Virus record (IMG/VR): IMGVR_UViG_3300010367_000013 | Location: 1-33,937 of that record | Length of the DNA: 33,937 nucleotides | Source of the DNA: a virus | Reading direction: 5' to 3' (one strand) | Shown here: piece by piece, positions 12,523 through 19,363 of the stretch | Numbering within the stretch: the stretch's first letter is position 1 | Layout: each line of letters opens with the position of its first letter | Translations under genes and position numbers: made by a program | Notes under the pieces: generated by a model | What the model was told of the DNA's origin: nothing | Seen by the model: the letters and a program-made list of their open reading frames with translations, nothing else | Databases searched by the model: none

Positions 12523-12732
12523 ATGGATTACTGCGAAACCACCGCGCAGCCCCGATACCAGTCGCCATCGGCCGCACAGAAACAGGCCGACGGCATCCGT
12601 CGTCGCAACGGCGGCTACGACGCCCACATCTACCGCTGCGCGTACTGCGGGGCATGGCACCTCACCGGCCACTCGAAGACCTCGCGCGCCATCAAGAACC
12701 GCAAGCGCGACAAGACGAGGGGGAGGGGATGA
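12523..12732 (+). CDS. Small zinc-finger-like phage protein
   Basis: The 69-residue protein contains YRCAYCGAWHLTGHS (about 37-51), which places C-x2-C and two His residues as a possible single zinc site, between a helical N-terminus (SAAQKQADGIRRRNGGY) and a Lys/Arg-rich tail. Similar small proteins start many phage replication operons. GGGAG lies before the ATG. The next gene starts inside its stop. Confidence 0.75.
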   Translation: MDYCETTAQPRYQSPSAAQKQADGIRRRNGGYDAHIYRCAYCGAWHLTGHSKTSRAIKNRKRDKTRGRG

Positions 12733-13217
12733 GCATGTCCAGCCACCAATCGGCGTGCCCGAAGTCGACGACGTACCTCACGCCGCCGGAATGGATCGCG
12801 AAGCTGGGGCCGTTCGACCTCGACCCCTGCGCCGCGCCAAGCCCGCGCCCGTGGCCGACTGCAGCGCGGCACATCGAACTGCCCGAGGATGGCCTCGACG
12901 TCGAATGGCGCGGCCGAGTCTGGTGCAACCCGCCATTCGGGCGCGAGGCCGACGCCTGGGCCGCACGCATGGCGTTCCACGGCAATGGCGTGCTGTTGCT
13001 GCCGGCGCGAACAGAGACGCGGACGTGGTTCCGCAGCGTGTGGCCATGCGCGACTGCCGTTCTGTTCGCCGAAGGGCGCCCGCATTTCCACGCAGCCGAC
13101 GGCTCGCGGCATCCGTACAACTCGGGCTGCCCGATCGCGCTGATCGCGTACGGCGGTGGCAACGCTGCTGCGCTCCGTCAGTCCGGGATTGGCGTCGTTG
13201 TGGAGGTGATGGCATGA
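12729..13217 (+). CDS. Phage Dam-type DNA N6-adenine methyltransferase
   Basis: The 162-residue protein starts at ATG 12729, overlapping the previous stop. It shows the features of the phage Dam family: TPPEWIAKLGPFDLDPCA (about 18-35), WRGRVWCNPPFGRE (60-73) with the catalytic NPPF (67-70), and C-terminal PFNSG-like HPYNSGCPIALIAYG. It transfers a methyl group from S-adenosylmethionine to adenine N6, probably to shield phage DNA from host restriction or to affect gene regulation. The size is typical for this family. Confidence 0.88.
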   Translation: MSMSSHQSACPKSTTYLTPPEWIAKLGPFDLDPCAAPSPRPWPTAARHIELPEDGLDVEWRGRVWCNPPFGREADAWAARMAFHGNGVLLLPARTETRTWFRSVWPCATAVLFAEGRPHFHAADGSRHPYNSGCPIALIAYGGGNAAALRQSGIGVVVEVMA

Positions 13218-13819
13218 GTCGTGGCCAGAGCATCCACTACGCCCGCGCCATGAAAGTCCTCATCGGCTGCGAGGAATCCGGCGCCGTGCGCGACGCCTTC
13301 ATCCGGGGGGGGCATGACGCCATGTCCTGCGACCTGATGCCGACCCGTTCGCCGGGGCCACACTACTGCGGCGACGTGTTCGACGTGATCGACTATCCGT
13401 GGGATCTCGCCATCTTCCATCCGCCGTGCACGCACACCAGCGTCAGCGGCGCGAAGCACTTCGCGGCGAAGTGGGCGGACGGCAGGCAGGCCGCCGGCGT
13501 GTCGTTCTTCATGGCGCTCGTGCGGCGTTCCTCCCACATCCCGCGGGTCGCGCTGGAACAGCCGGTGTCGATCATCTCCAGCCTGTACCGCAAGCCGGAC
13601 CAGGTCATTCAGCCGTGGCAGTTCGGGCACGGCGAAACCAAGGCGACGTGCCTGTGGTTGCGAGGGCTGCCGCTGTTGCAGCCGACAGCCATCGTCGAGG
13701 GCCGTGAGGCGCGCGTCCATCGGATGGCGCCCGGGCCGGACCGCGCTCGAGACCGGAGCGCGACGTATCAGGGCATCGCCGATGCGATGGCTGCCCAGTG
13801 GGGAGGGCTGTTCGCATGA
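13214..13819 (+). CDS. Short cytosine-C5-methyltransferase-like protein
   Basis: The 201-residue protein has a SAM-binding-like start (MKVLIGCEESGAVRDAF, after residue 12), a motif-IV-like FHPPCTHTSVSG (68-79) with the candidate nucleophile Cys72, and VALEQP (112-117), which corresponds to the ENV motif with Glu115. A late segment GHGETKATCLWLRGLPLL resembles other phage proteins labelled DNA cytosine methyltransferase. No target-recognition domain is seen, so it is shorter than Dcm-type enzymes. It could methylate or otherwise modify pyrimidines, or bind DNA without known specificity. An internal ATG at 13250 is an alternative start. Confidence 0.65.
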   Translation: MSRGQSIHYARAMKVLIGCEESGAVRDAFIRGGHDAMSCDLMPTRSPGPHYCGDVFDVIDYPWDLAIFHPPCTHTSVSGAKHFAAKWADGRQAAGVSFFMALVRRSSHIPRVALEQPVSIISSLYRKPDQVIQPWQFGHGETKATCLWLRGLPLLQPTAIVEGREARVHRMAPGPDRARDRSATYQGIADAMAAQWGGLFA

Positions 13820-13980
13820 AGCGCCGCCGCAACCTATCGCCCCGCGACGTCTTCGACGAAGCCATGCGCGCTCCGCCGATGACCACCCGCGAGATCCGCA
13901 ACTACCGACGCGCCCAGGCTGCCGAGATGGCCCGGGCCGAAGCCAAGCGCGCCGCACAGCGCACACAGGAGACGCCGTAG
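13816..13980 (+). CDS. Small basic protein, unknown
   Basis: The 54-residue protein starts at ATG 13816 inside the preceding stop (ATGA). It is strongly basic and helical (SPRDVFDEAMRAPPMTTREI, then an Ala/Arg/Glu-rich helix). It lies between the modification genes and the initiator and could bind nucleic acid. Nothing more can be said. Confidence 0.6.
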   Translation: MKRRRNLSPRDVFDEAMRAPPMTTREIRNYRRAQAAEMARAEAKRAAQRTQETP

Positions 13981-14702
13981 TGGCCCGCATCCGAACGATC
14001 AAACCCGAGTTCCCGCAGTCCGAAAGCATGGGCCGCGTGTCCCGTGAAGCGCGGCTCCTGTTCATCCTGCTGTGGCCGATTTGCGACGACCACGGGAGGA
14101 CTCGCGCGGCCTCGCGAATGCTCGCGAGCACTCTTTTCCCCTACGACGATGATGCAAAAACCGCCATCGACGGCTGGTTGGACGAGTTGGAGGCCGAGGG
14201 ATGCATTCGCCGGTACTCGGTCGATGGGTCAGCGTACCTCGAAATTTGCAAGTGGTTGATTCATCAGAAGATCGACAAGCCGAGCAAGCCGCAATTCCCA
14301 GGATTCGACGAGGGTTCGCCTACTCCTCGCGAGGATTCGCGAACATTCGTTGTAGGAAAGGAAGGGAAGGGAAAGGAAAGGAAGGGAGAGGAGCGCGAGG
14401 AGAGGGCGACCGACGGCGGCGACGCGAAAGCCCCTCGCTCGCCATCCGGCTCGCGACTGCCCGCCGGTTGGACTCCGTCCGGTGACCTCCTCGCCTGGGC
14501 CAAGACTGAACGACCCGACGTCGACCCGACCCGGGAGCTCGCCGGCTTCCGGGACTACTGGGCCTCCGTCGCCGGGGCCAAGGGGCGCAAGGCCGACTGG
14601 GACGCGACGTTCCGGAACTGGATCCGCAAGGCCAACCCGACGCCGGGCATTCGCCTCGTCGCCAGCTCGTCGGCTCCCGCTGTCTCGAGGCCGCTCCTGT
14701 GA
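13980..14702 (+). CDS. Replication initiator, lambda O / DnaT-like
   Basis: The 240-residue protein starts at GTG 13980, which shares a base with the preceding TAG. Residues 1-100 form a winged-helix domain recognisable from phage replication proteins (RIRTIKPEF, ARLLFILLWPICDDHGR, RMLASTLFP). A charged linker (about 125-145, rich in Gly/Lys/Glu) follows. The C-terminal part (WTPSGDLLAWAKTERPDVDP ... WASVAGAKGRKADWDATFRNWIRK) resembles the DnaT C-terminal domain, which helps load DnaB. It is directly followed by the dnaB gene. The gene itself carries iteron-like repeats and a purine tract, possible origin. Confidence 0.82.
   Translation: MARIRTIKPEFPQSESMGRVSREARLLFILLWPICDDHGRTRAASRMLASTLFPYDDDAKTAIDGWLDELEAEGCIRRYSVDGSAYLEICKWLIHQKIDKPSKPQFPGFDEGSPTPREDSRTFVVGKEGKGKERKGEEREERATDGGDAKAPRSPSGSRLPAGWTPSGDLLAWAKTERPDVDPTRELAGFRDYWASVAGAKGRKADWDATFRNWIRKANPTPGIRLVASSSAPAVSRPLL
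14101..14393 (+). repeat. Iteron-like 10-bp repeats and homopurine tract, candidate phage origin
   Basis: CTCGCG starts at 14101, 14111 and 14121, and again as CTCGCGAGGA at 14326 and TTCGCGAACA at 14336, with TTCG at 14346. Period 10 is not a multiple of three, so it is not due to protein repeats. A 40-nt uninterrupted purine run (14354-14393) follows. Lambda-type phages keep their origin inside the O gene, as four iterons next to an unwinding region. The match here is in layout only. Confidence 0.45.
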
Positions 14703-16054
14703 ACGATCGCCGCTCGCTGCAGCTCCGAATCCCGCCCCAGGCGATCGAGGCCGAGCAATCCGTGCTAGGCGGCATCATGCTGGCGCCGAAAGCGCTTGAC
14801 CGCGTCTCGCTGACCGAAGCCGACTTCTACCGGCGAGACCATCAGCTCATCTTCCGCGCCATCCTCGCGCTCGCTGATGCCGGGAAGCCCTACGACGCCG
14901 TCACGCTCGCCGAGTGGTTCGAGTCGAACGGACTGGTGGAACAGGTCGCAGGTGGCGCGTACCTGATCGACCTTGCCAGCAACACGCCGTCGGCCGCGAA
15001 CATCGCCGCCTATGCGCAGATCGTGCGCGACAAGTCGATTCTTCGCCAGGCGATCGACATCGCAACCTGCCTCGTCAACGACGCCTTCCAGCCAGACGGG
15101 CGCGACAGCGACGACATCCTGGACACCGGCATCCGACAGCTCATGGCGATTGCGAAGGCCGAGTCGAAAACCGAGTACACGATGAAGCAGGCAGTGACGC
15201 TCGCGTTCGAGGACGCGCAGGATGCCTACAACCACCGCGGCACAATCCGCGGCGTCACGACCGGGATCACGCGAATCGATGCGCGACTCGGCGGATGGAA
15301 CCCCGGCGACCTGATCTTCCTCGCGGCTCGACCGTCGATGGGCAAGACCGCGCTCATGGTCAACCTCGCCGATGCCGCGTCGGGGGCAGGACACGCGGTC
15401 GGGATCATCTCCGGCGAGCAGTCCGCCATGCAGCTTGGGCAACGGTCCATCGCCGTCAACGGCGCCATCGCCGCAGAGCGCATGCGCAACGGGCAGTTCG
15501 AGGACGAGGATTGGCCACGCATGACCGAAGCGATCCGCCGTCTGAAGTCGCGCAATGTGCTGATCGACGACCGCAGTTCTCCTCGACTCGACGTCATCGC
15601 GCGCATTGCTCGCCGCTGGAAGCACGATCACGGCATGCGCGTGTTGTTCGTCGACTACCTGCAGCGCATCGAAATTCCTCGCGCTCAAAATCGAATCGAG
15701 GAAGTCAGCGAGGCCGCGCGCGGGCTCAAGACGATCGCCCGTGAACTCGACATCCCCGTCGTCTGCCTCGCCCAGGTGAAAGCCGAAGTCGACAAGCGCC
15801 CCGGCGACAAGCGCCCCAACCTCGGCGACATCGCCAACAGCGACGAGGCGACGCGAGAGGCGGATCAGATCCTATTCCTCTACCGCGACGAGGTCTACAA
15901 CCACGATTCGCCAGATCGTGGAATGGCGGAACTCAACTGCGAGAAGAACCGCCACGGCCCCACCGGTCAGTTCCGGCTGCGCTTCGACGCGCCGACCATG
16001 CGATTCATCGATCCCGACAAAGCCTACAACCCGCCTTCCATCGACGAGGAGTGA
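14699..16054 (+). CDS. dnaB: Replicative DNA helicase, DnaB family
   Basis: The 451-residue protein starts at GTG 14699, overlapping the initiator stop. The N-terminal DnaB domain begins IPPQAIEAEQSVLGGIML and spans about 5-105. The RecA-like motor follows with Walker A ARPSMGKT (210-217), a Walker-B-like VLFVDYLQRIE near 320, and the H4 region with IANSDEATREADQILFLYRDE near 380-400. It unwinds DNA at the phage replication fork as a hexamer. Having its own DnaB and a loader-like protein, the phage probably does not depend on the host helicase. Confidence 0.96.
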   Translation: MNDRRSLQLRIPPQAIEAEQSVLGGIMLAPKALDRVSLTEADFYRRDHQLIFRAILALADAGKPYDAVTLAEWFESNGLVEQVAGGAYLIDLASNTPSAANIAAYAQIVRDKSILRQAIDIATCLVNDAFQPDGRDSDDILDTGIRQLMAIAKAESKTEYTMKQAVTLAFEDAQDAYNHRGTIRGVTTGITRIDARLGGWNPGDLIFLAARPSMGKTALMVNLADAASGAGHAVGIISGEQSAMQLGQRSIAVNGAIAAERMRNGQFEDEDWPRMTEAIRRLKSRNVLIDDRSSPRLDVIARIARRWKHDHGMRVLFVDYLQRIEIPRAQNRIEEVSEAARGLKTIARELDIPVVCLAQVKAEVDKRPGDKRPNLGDIANSDEATREADQILFLYRDEVYNHDSPDRGMAELNCEKNRHGPTGQFRLRFDAPTMRFIDPDKAYNPPSIDEE

Positions 16055-16056
16055 AC

Positions 16057-16602
16057 GTGACATCCGGCCTGATGCAGTACATCCCTCATTGCTTGCTTGC
16101 AATCGTTGCGGTTGTCATCGCAACCCGAAACCGGAGCCGAGATAAAATGACCATGCCCAACTGCCGCACCTGCAAAGACACTGGCCTCATCCCGGCCGAG
16201 TACGGCATGCAGCCTTGCCCGATGTGCGAGGCGTGGGAGTCGCGCGCTCGTGCCAAGTACCACATCCGCGCCTCCCGGCGATGGTACGAGCCCCTTGACG
16301 GAGGCCAGCCTTTCAGCTTCCAACCCCTGTCCGACTGGACAGCGTGCATCGGCAACGTCCGCTACACACCCATCGCCGGCCAAGAGCCCAATACCTTCCA
16401 TCGCTTCATGCAGCGATGGATGCTTGGCATTCGGTGGGAGAGGACAAATCGGGCCGACGAGGCGCGAGAGCGCGTTCCCGACGACCGCGCTGCAGAGCGC
16501 CATATTTTGCGTCTTGTCGACTCGATCATCTTAGGACTCATTGTCACGATCATCTCTCTTATCGCGGCCTGCTGGTGGCTGCTGCCGGGAGGGAGGGCGT
16601 GA
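16057..16602 (+). CDS. Membrane-linked protein with CxxC zinc-like motifs, unknown
   Basis: Read from GTG 16057 (AGGAG five bases upstream) it has 181 residues. An N-terminal hydrophobic stretch (YIPHCLLAIVAVVIAT) is followed by two DnaJ-like Cys pairs (CRTCKDTG and CPMC, within about 35-60), a globular middle with aromatic residues and a C-terminal membrane helix (IILGLIVTIISLIAACWWLL). An alternative start at ATG 16147 removes the first hydrophobic part and keeps the Cys motifs. No family is recognised with confidence. Confidence 0.6.
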   Translation: MTSGLMQYIPHCLLAIVAVVIATRNRSRDKMTMPNCRTCKDTGLIPAEYGMQPCPMCEAWESRARAKYHIRASRRWYEPLDGGQPFSFQPLSDWTACIGNVRYTPIAGQEPNTFHRFMQRWMLGIRWERTNRADEARERVPDDRAAERHILRLVDSIILGLIVTIISLIAACWWLLPGGRA

Positions 16603-16835
16603 GCGCGAGCCCATGGTCCTATCGCGCATCTGCCGCGGCAGCAGGTGCCGCGATGGCTCGCATGCAGGCCGAAGCCCGCGCGCAACGTGCTGGGCAAGAG
16701 GCCAACCTAGCTCACGTCGCCGGGCTTCGCTTGCGTCGAACGGCAGCCCCTGACAAGTGCGCGTGTTGCGGCTCGCGCGAGTTCCGAAGCCACAACGGGC
16801 GCAGCGTGTGCGCGTATTGCAGGAGCGGAGCATGA
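16599..16835 (+). CDS. Small zinc-ribbon protein
   Basis: The 78-residue protein starts at GTG 16599 inside the previous stop. A helical Ala/Arg-rich N-terminus is followed by a clear zinc ribbon, CACCGSREF and VCAYC, at about 53-75. Such proteins often neighbour resolvases in phage replication regions. It may bind nucleic acid or act as a transcription factor. Confidence 0.7.
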   Translation: MSASPWSYRASAAAAGAAMARMQAEARAQRAGQEANLAHVAGLRLRRTAAPDKCACCGSREFRSHNGRSVCAYCRSGA

Positions 16836-17182
16836 TCGACATCACCATCCCGATCCGCACGGTCAACCCGACGAACAACCGGCAGCACTGGCGGGTGGTG
16901 TGGCAGAGGAGCAAGAAGCAGCGCGAGGTCGTGTTCCATGCGGTGCATGGCGAATACCCGACGATGCCGGCGATCGTCACCATGACCCGCATCAGCACCG
17001 GCACGCTCGACGACGACAACCTGCGCCCCGCGCTCAAATCCATCCGCGACGGCATCGCCGATGCGTTCGGCGTGCCCGACAACGATCCGCGCATCGAATG
17101 GCGCTATGTCCAAGCGAAAGGCAAGCGCGGCGAGCATGCGGTGCGAATAAAGATCGAATCGAATGGGGGAACAGCCAAATGA
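16832..17182 (+). CDS. rusA: RusA-like Holliday-junction resolvase
   Basis: The 116-residue protein has the size and motif of RusA: TLDDDNLRPALKSIRDGIAD (59-77) with acidic residues Asp60-62, Lys69 and Asp73, and DNDPRIEW (83-90) carrying further acidic residues. RusA cleaves four-way junctions made by recombination and replication. It starts inside the previous stop. It likely works with the RecT system. Confidence 0.87.
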   Translation: MIDITIPIRTVNPTNNRQHWRVVWQRSKKQREVVFHAVHGEYPTMPAIVTMTRISTGTLDDDNLRPALKSIRDGIADAFGVPDNDPRIEWRYVQAKGKRGEHAVRIKIESNGGTAK

Positions 17183-17766
17183 CTAGTTCGCAAATCGCGC
17201 GCGCGCCTGATTCTGGCGACGTTTTCGACGCACTCATGACGCTGTGGGGCCGCGCATACGGACCTCGCACACACGACGACGAACCGAAGCGCGCCTCGCA
17301 CCCGATCGCCAGCGCGATGGAGTTCGGGATGACGCGCGACCAGTACATCGCGAGCAAGATCGTGGGGCGCGATGGCAAGGCGCGAAGGACGACGATGGCG
17401 CGCGACCTTGGGTCGTGCGGCGTGCGCGTAGTGCCGATGGCCTACTGCGATCCGGTGCGCGCCACGGACGACAGCGGACGGCATCGTGGGCTCGCGCTCG
17501 ATCCGCTGGAGACACCCGAGGTGCAGTGGCTGCAGAAGGCGTGGCTGGAGCTGCACGCGATGTTCCCGCGCCAGGCGCAAGCGGTGCAGCTCCAGTTCCA
17601 GCGGCCTGACCTGTCGACACGCGAAGCGCGCGCCGCCGTCCTCGGCATCTCCGCCAAGCAGTGGGACCACGAGCTGGACCGCGGCGTGCGGTGGATGCGG
17701 TGCGCGGATGCGATGCGGCGGGTGGTCGACCGTGCAGGGGTTGACTTCCCGGGAAATCAGGGGTAG
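17179..17766 (+). CDS. Late-gene regulator candidate (antitermination Q-like / sigma-like HTH)
   Basis: The 195-residue protein is last in the rightward early operon. Its C-terminal part (about 113-185) is a helix-turn-helix similar to sigma region 4 (VQLQFQRPDLSTREARAAVL, GISAKQWDHELDRGVRWMR), with AMFPRQAQ before it. Proteins of this kind at this position are antiterminators or activators of late transcription in other phages. A promoter followed by two terminators lies just after it, which fits a Q-like role. The sequence does not prove the mechanism. Confidence 0.65.
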   Translation: MTSSQIARAPDSGDVFDALMTLWGRAYGPRTHDDEPKRASHPIASAMEFGMTRDQYIASKIVGRDGKARRTTMARDLGSCGVRVVPMAYCDPVRATDDSGRHRGLALDPLETPEVQWLQKAWLELHAMFPRQAQAVQLQFQRPDLSTREARAAVLGISAKQWDHELDRGVRWMRCADAMRRVVDRAGVDFPGNQG

Positions 17767-17769
17767 AAA
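17741..17769 (+). promoter_or_regulatory. Late promoter candidate (pR'-like)
   Basis: TTGACT (17741-17746), 17-bp spacer, TAGAAA (17764-17769). It overlaps the end of the late-regulator gene, with a predicted start near 17776. The terminator at 17801 follows after about 25-50 nt. This is the order of the lambda Q-dependent late promoter. Confidence 0.7.
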
Positions 17770-17800
17770 GCGCGCAAGCTGCCATCAGTCCCTCTCCCAA

Positions 17801-17826
17801 AGCCCGCCCTCACCGGCGGGCTTTTT
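17801..17826 (+). terminator. Intrinsic terminator tR'1-like
   Basis: AGCCCGCC (17801-17808) pairs perfectly with GGCGGGCT (17815-17822) around a 6-nt loop, followed by a T-run (17822-17826). It ends the rightward early operon and would stop transcripts from the promoter at 17741 unless antiterminated. Confidence 0.92.
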
Positions 17827-17861
17827 CGTTCCCGTCCCCCAGCCGGTCCTCCCCGCCGGCT

Positions 17862-17904
17862 CGAAGCCCCGGCCCGCTCCCCTGCGGCCGGGGCTTCGTC
17901 TTTT
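17862..17904 (+). terminator. Second intrinsic terminator before the lysis genes
   Basis: A perfect 13-bp stem (CGAAGCCCCGGCC 17862-17874; GGCCGGGGCTTCG 17886-17898) with an 11-nt loop is followed by TCTTTT. It lies only 14 bases before the endolysin start codon at 17919. Two terminators in series before the late genes suggest tight control by antitermination. Confidence 0.85.
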
Positions 17905-17918
17905 CGGAGCCCGAACGC

Positions 17919-18389
17919 ATGACCCGTCCCGCTGGCGAGAAGGCGCGGGCCCAGATCCGCGAGTTCGAGGGTCTGCGGCTCAAGGCCTACCGCGACACAG
18001 GCGGCGTCCTCACGATCGGCTACGGGCACACCGGCGGCGTCAAGGCCGGACAGGAGATCACCCGTGAGGACGCCGAGCGCCTGCTGCGTGGCGACGTGCT
18101 GCAGGCCGAGCAGGTCGTTGCCCGGCACGTCGACGCCGGCCAACTGCAATCGCTGCCTCAGGGCGCTTACGACGCGCTCGTGGACTTGGCGTTCAACCTC
18201 GGCGACCAGGTGTTCGCGAGCCCGCGGACCAAGGCGCTGACCGGCCTGTCTCAGGCGCTGAATGCCAGCCGGCTCGACGACGTGCCGGCGCAGATGATGC
18301 GCTGGGTCTACGACAACGGCCACAAGCTCGATGGCCTCGTTCGCCGGCGCAAGGCCTGCGCGGACATGTGGCGGGAGGCGTTCCGGTGA
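17919..18389 (+). CDS. Endolysin: T4-type lysozyme (glycoside hydrolase 24)
   Basis: The 156-residue enzyme has the canonical E-8aa-D-5aa-T triad: Glu17, Asp26 and Thr32, within REFEGLRLKAYRDTGG and TIGYGHT. It hydrolyses the N-acetylmuramic acid to N-acetylglucosamine bond of peptidoglycan. There is no signal peptide or signal-anchor, so a holin is needed for release. It is the first late gene after the double terminator, with GGAG upstream. Confidence 0.96.
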   Translation: MTRPAGEKARAQIREFEGLRLKAYRDTGGVLTIGYGHTGGVKAGQEITREDAERLLRGDVLQAEQVVARHVDAGQLQSLPQGAYDALVDLAFNLGDQVFASPRTKALTGLSQALNASRLDDVPAQMMRWVYDNGHKLDGLVRRRKACADMWREAFR

Positions 18390-18697
18390 CTGCTGACAGC
18401 CTGGTCTACTGGGCCGTGACGGCGATTGTTGGAGGTGCCGCAGGCGTCGCGATTCTGATCGCGGCGTGGCAGCTCAAGTCCCACCTCGCCCTGGTCAGGG
18501 AGTTCGACCAGTTCAAGGGCGTGGTCAGCTCGACTTATGCGACCACGCCGGCCGTCAAGGAGGCTGTCGCATCGGCAATACGCCCCCTGGAGCGTGAGGT
18601 CGAACGCCTGATCGCACAGTCGGCGCAGGTTGGTGAGTTCCTTCGCGAGCTGGCTGCAGAGCGTCACATCAGCATCAGCGCGGCGAGGCACGACTGA
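18386..18697 (+). CDS. Membrane/coiled-coil lysis-cassette protein (DUF2730-like)
   Basis: The 103-residue protein starts at GTG 18386 inside the endolysin stop. One transmembrane helix (about 8-30: WAVTAIVGGAAGVAILIAAW) is followed by a coiled coil (VKEAVASAIRPLEREVERL) and a helical end. This layout resembles DUF2730 proteins of phage lysis regions. It may help holin or spanin function, but its role is unknown. Confidence 0.65.
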   Translation: MTADSLVYWAVTAIVGGAAGVAILIAAWQLKSHLALVREFDQFKGVVSSTYATTPAVKEAVASAIRPLEREVERLIAQSAQVGEFLRELAAERHISISAARHD

Positions 18698-18698
18698 C

Positions 18699-19007
18699 AT
18701 GCACGCCCAGGACTTGGCGACAGTGCTCGATGCAATTCAGCGGAACGCAGACACAGCAGCGAGGCTGCTGATCGCTGCGGAATCACTCAGGCAGGCGCAG
18801 GAGGCGCCGCCGCAGTCAGGCAGCAGCAGCGGGAACCTCACGGTGCAGTTCGGCGCCGGCGGAATCGCGCTGTGGGCATCCATGACCTTCTGCGCCGTCG
18901 CCATGACCGTCGCTATCGGCGCCCTGATCCTGTTCGTCAACCTCGACCGCAAGGTCGACCGTGCCATCGACTACCAACAGGCCAACTACCGGAGCGCCAA
19001 GCCGTGA
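18699..19007 (+). CDS. Single-span membrane protein in the lysis cassette
   Basis: The 102-residue protein has an N-terminal amphipathic helix, a Gly/Ser/Gln linker and a C-terminal transmembrane helix (about 58-82: ALWASMTFCAVAMTVAIGAL) with a basic cytoplasmic-like end. Possible holin, antiholin or accessory protein. The next start overlaps its stop. Confidence 0.6.
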   Translation: MHAQDLATVLDAIQRNADTAARLLIAAESLRQAQEAPPQSGSSSGNLTVQFGAGGIALWASMTFCAVAMTVAIGALILFVNLDRKVDRAIDYQQANYRSAKP

Positions 19008-19363
19008 GCACGATCATCATCATCACCCCGCCGCCGCCGCCTCCGCCCCCCCAGAATCCGCAGTTGTCGGCCGTCGACCTCAACGCCTGGTACTGGGACG
19101 CCGGCTACCGCGCGGGATATCTCGCCGCGGCCAACGCCTCGCCGCAGGTGCAGGTCAAGCGTTGGTGGAAGTCCAAGACGGTGTGGCTGGGAACGTCGCT
19201 GACCGCGCTAGGCGCGGCCGCGAAGGTCGCAATCGTCTGGGCATTCGCCGAAAAGGATCTGGTGGTGGCCGCGTTCGGAAGCTACGGTCCCGCCGTGTTC
19301 CTCGCATTCGGCGCTGCTGTCGTGGCACTGCGGCTGGTGACCAAGGGCGGGCTGACGAAGTGA
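19004..19363 (+). CDS. Holin candidate with N-terminal polyproline
   Basis: The 119-residue protein starts at GTG 19004. The N-terminus reads IIIIT followed by eight prolines, coded in part by a C7 run at 19046-19052. After a soluble segment, two membrane helices follow (about 58-80, KTVWLGTSLTALGAAAKVA; and 92-113, GPAVFLAFGAAVVALRL). The pattern 'SKTVW...GP...LRLxTK' is familiar from phage holin-like proteins. It probably makes the inner-membrane lesion that releases the endolysin. Confidence 0.65.
   Translation: MSTIIIITPPPPPPPPQNPQLSAVDLNAWYWDAGYRAGYLAAANASPQVQVKRWWKSKTVWLGTSLTALGAAAKVAIVWAFAEKDLVVAAFGSYGPAVFLAFGAAVVALRLVTKGGLTK

Noticed and set aside
16051-16145. Alternative small Cys-containing frame ending in NRCGCHRNPKPEPR downstream of dnaB
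   Set aside because: No start codon is available in that frame near a ribosome site; the GTG at 16057 with AGGAG five bases upstream belongs to the other frame.
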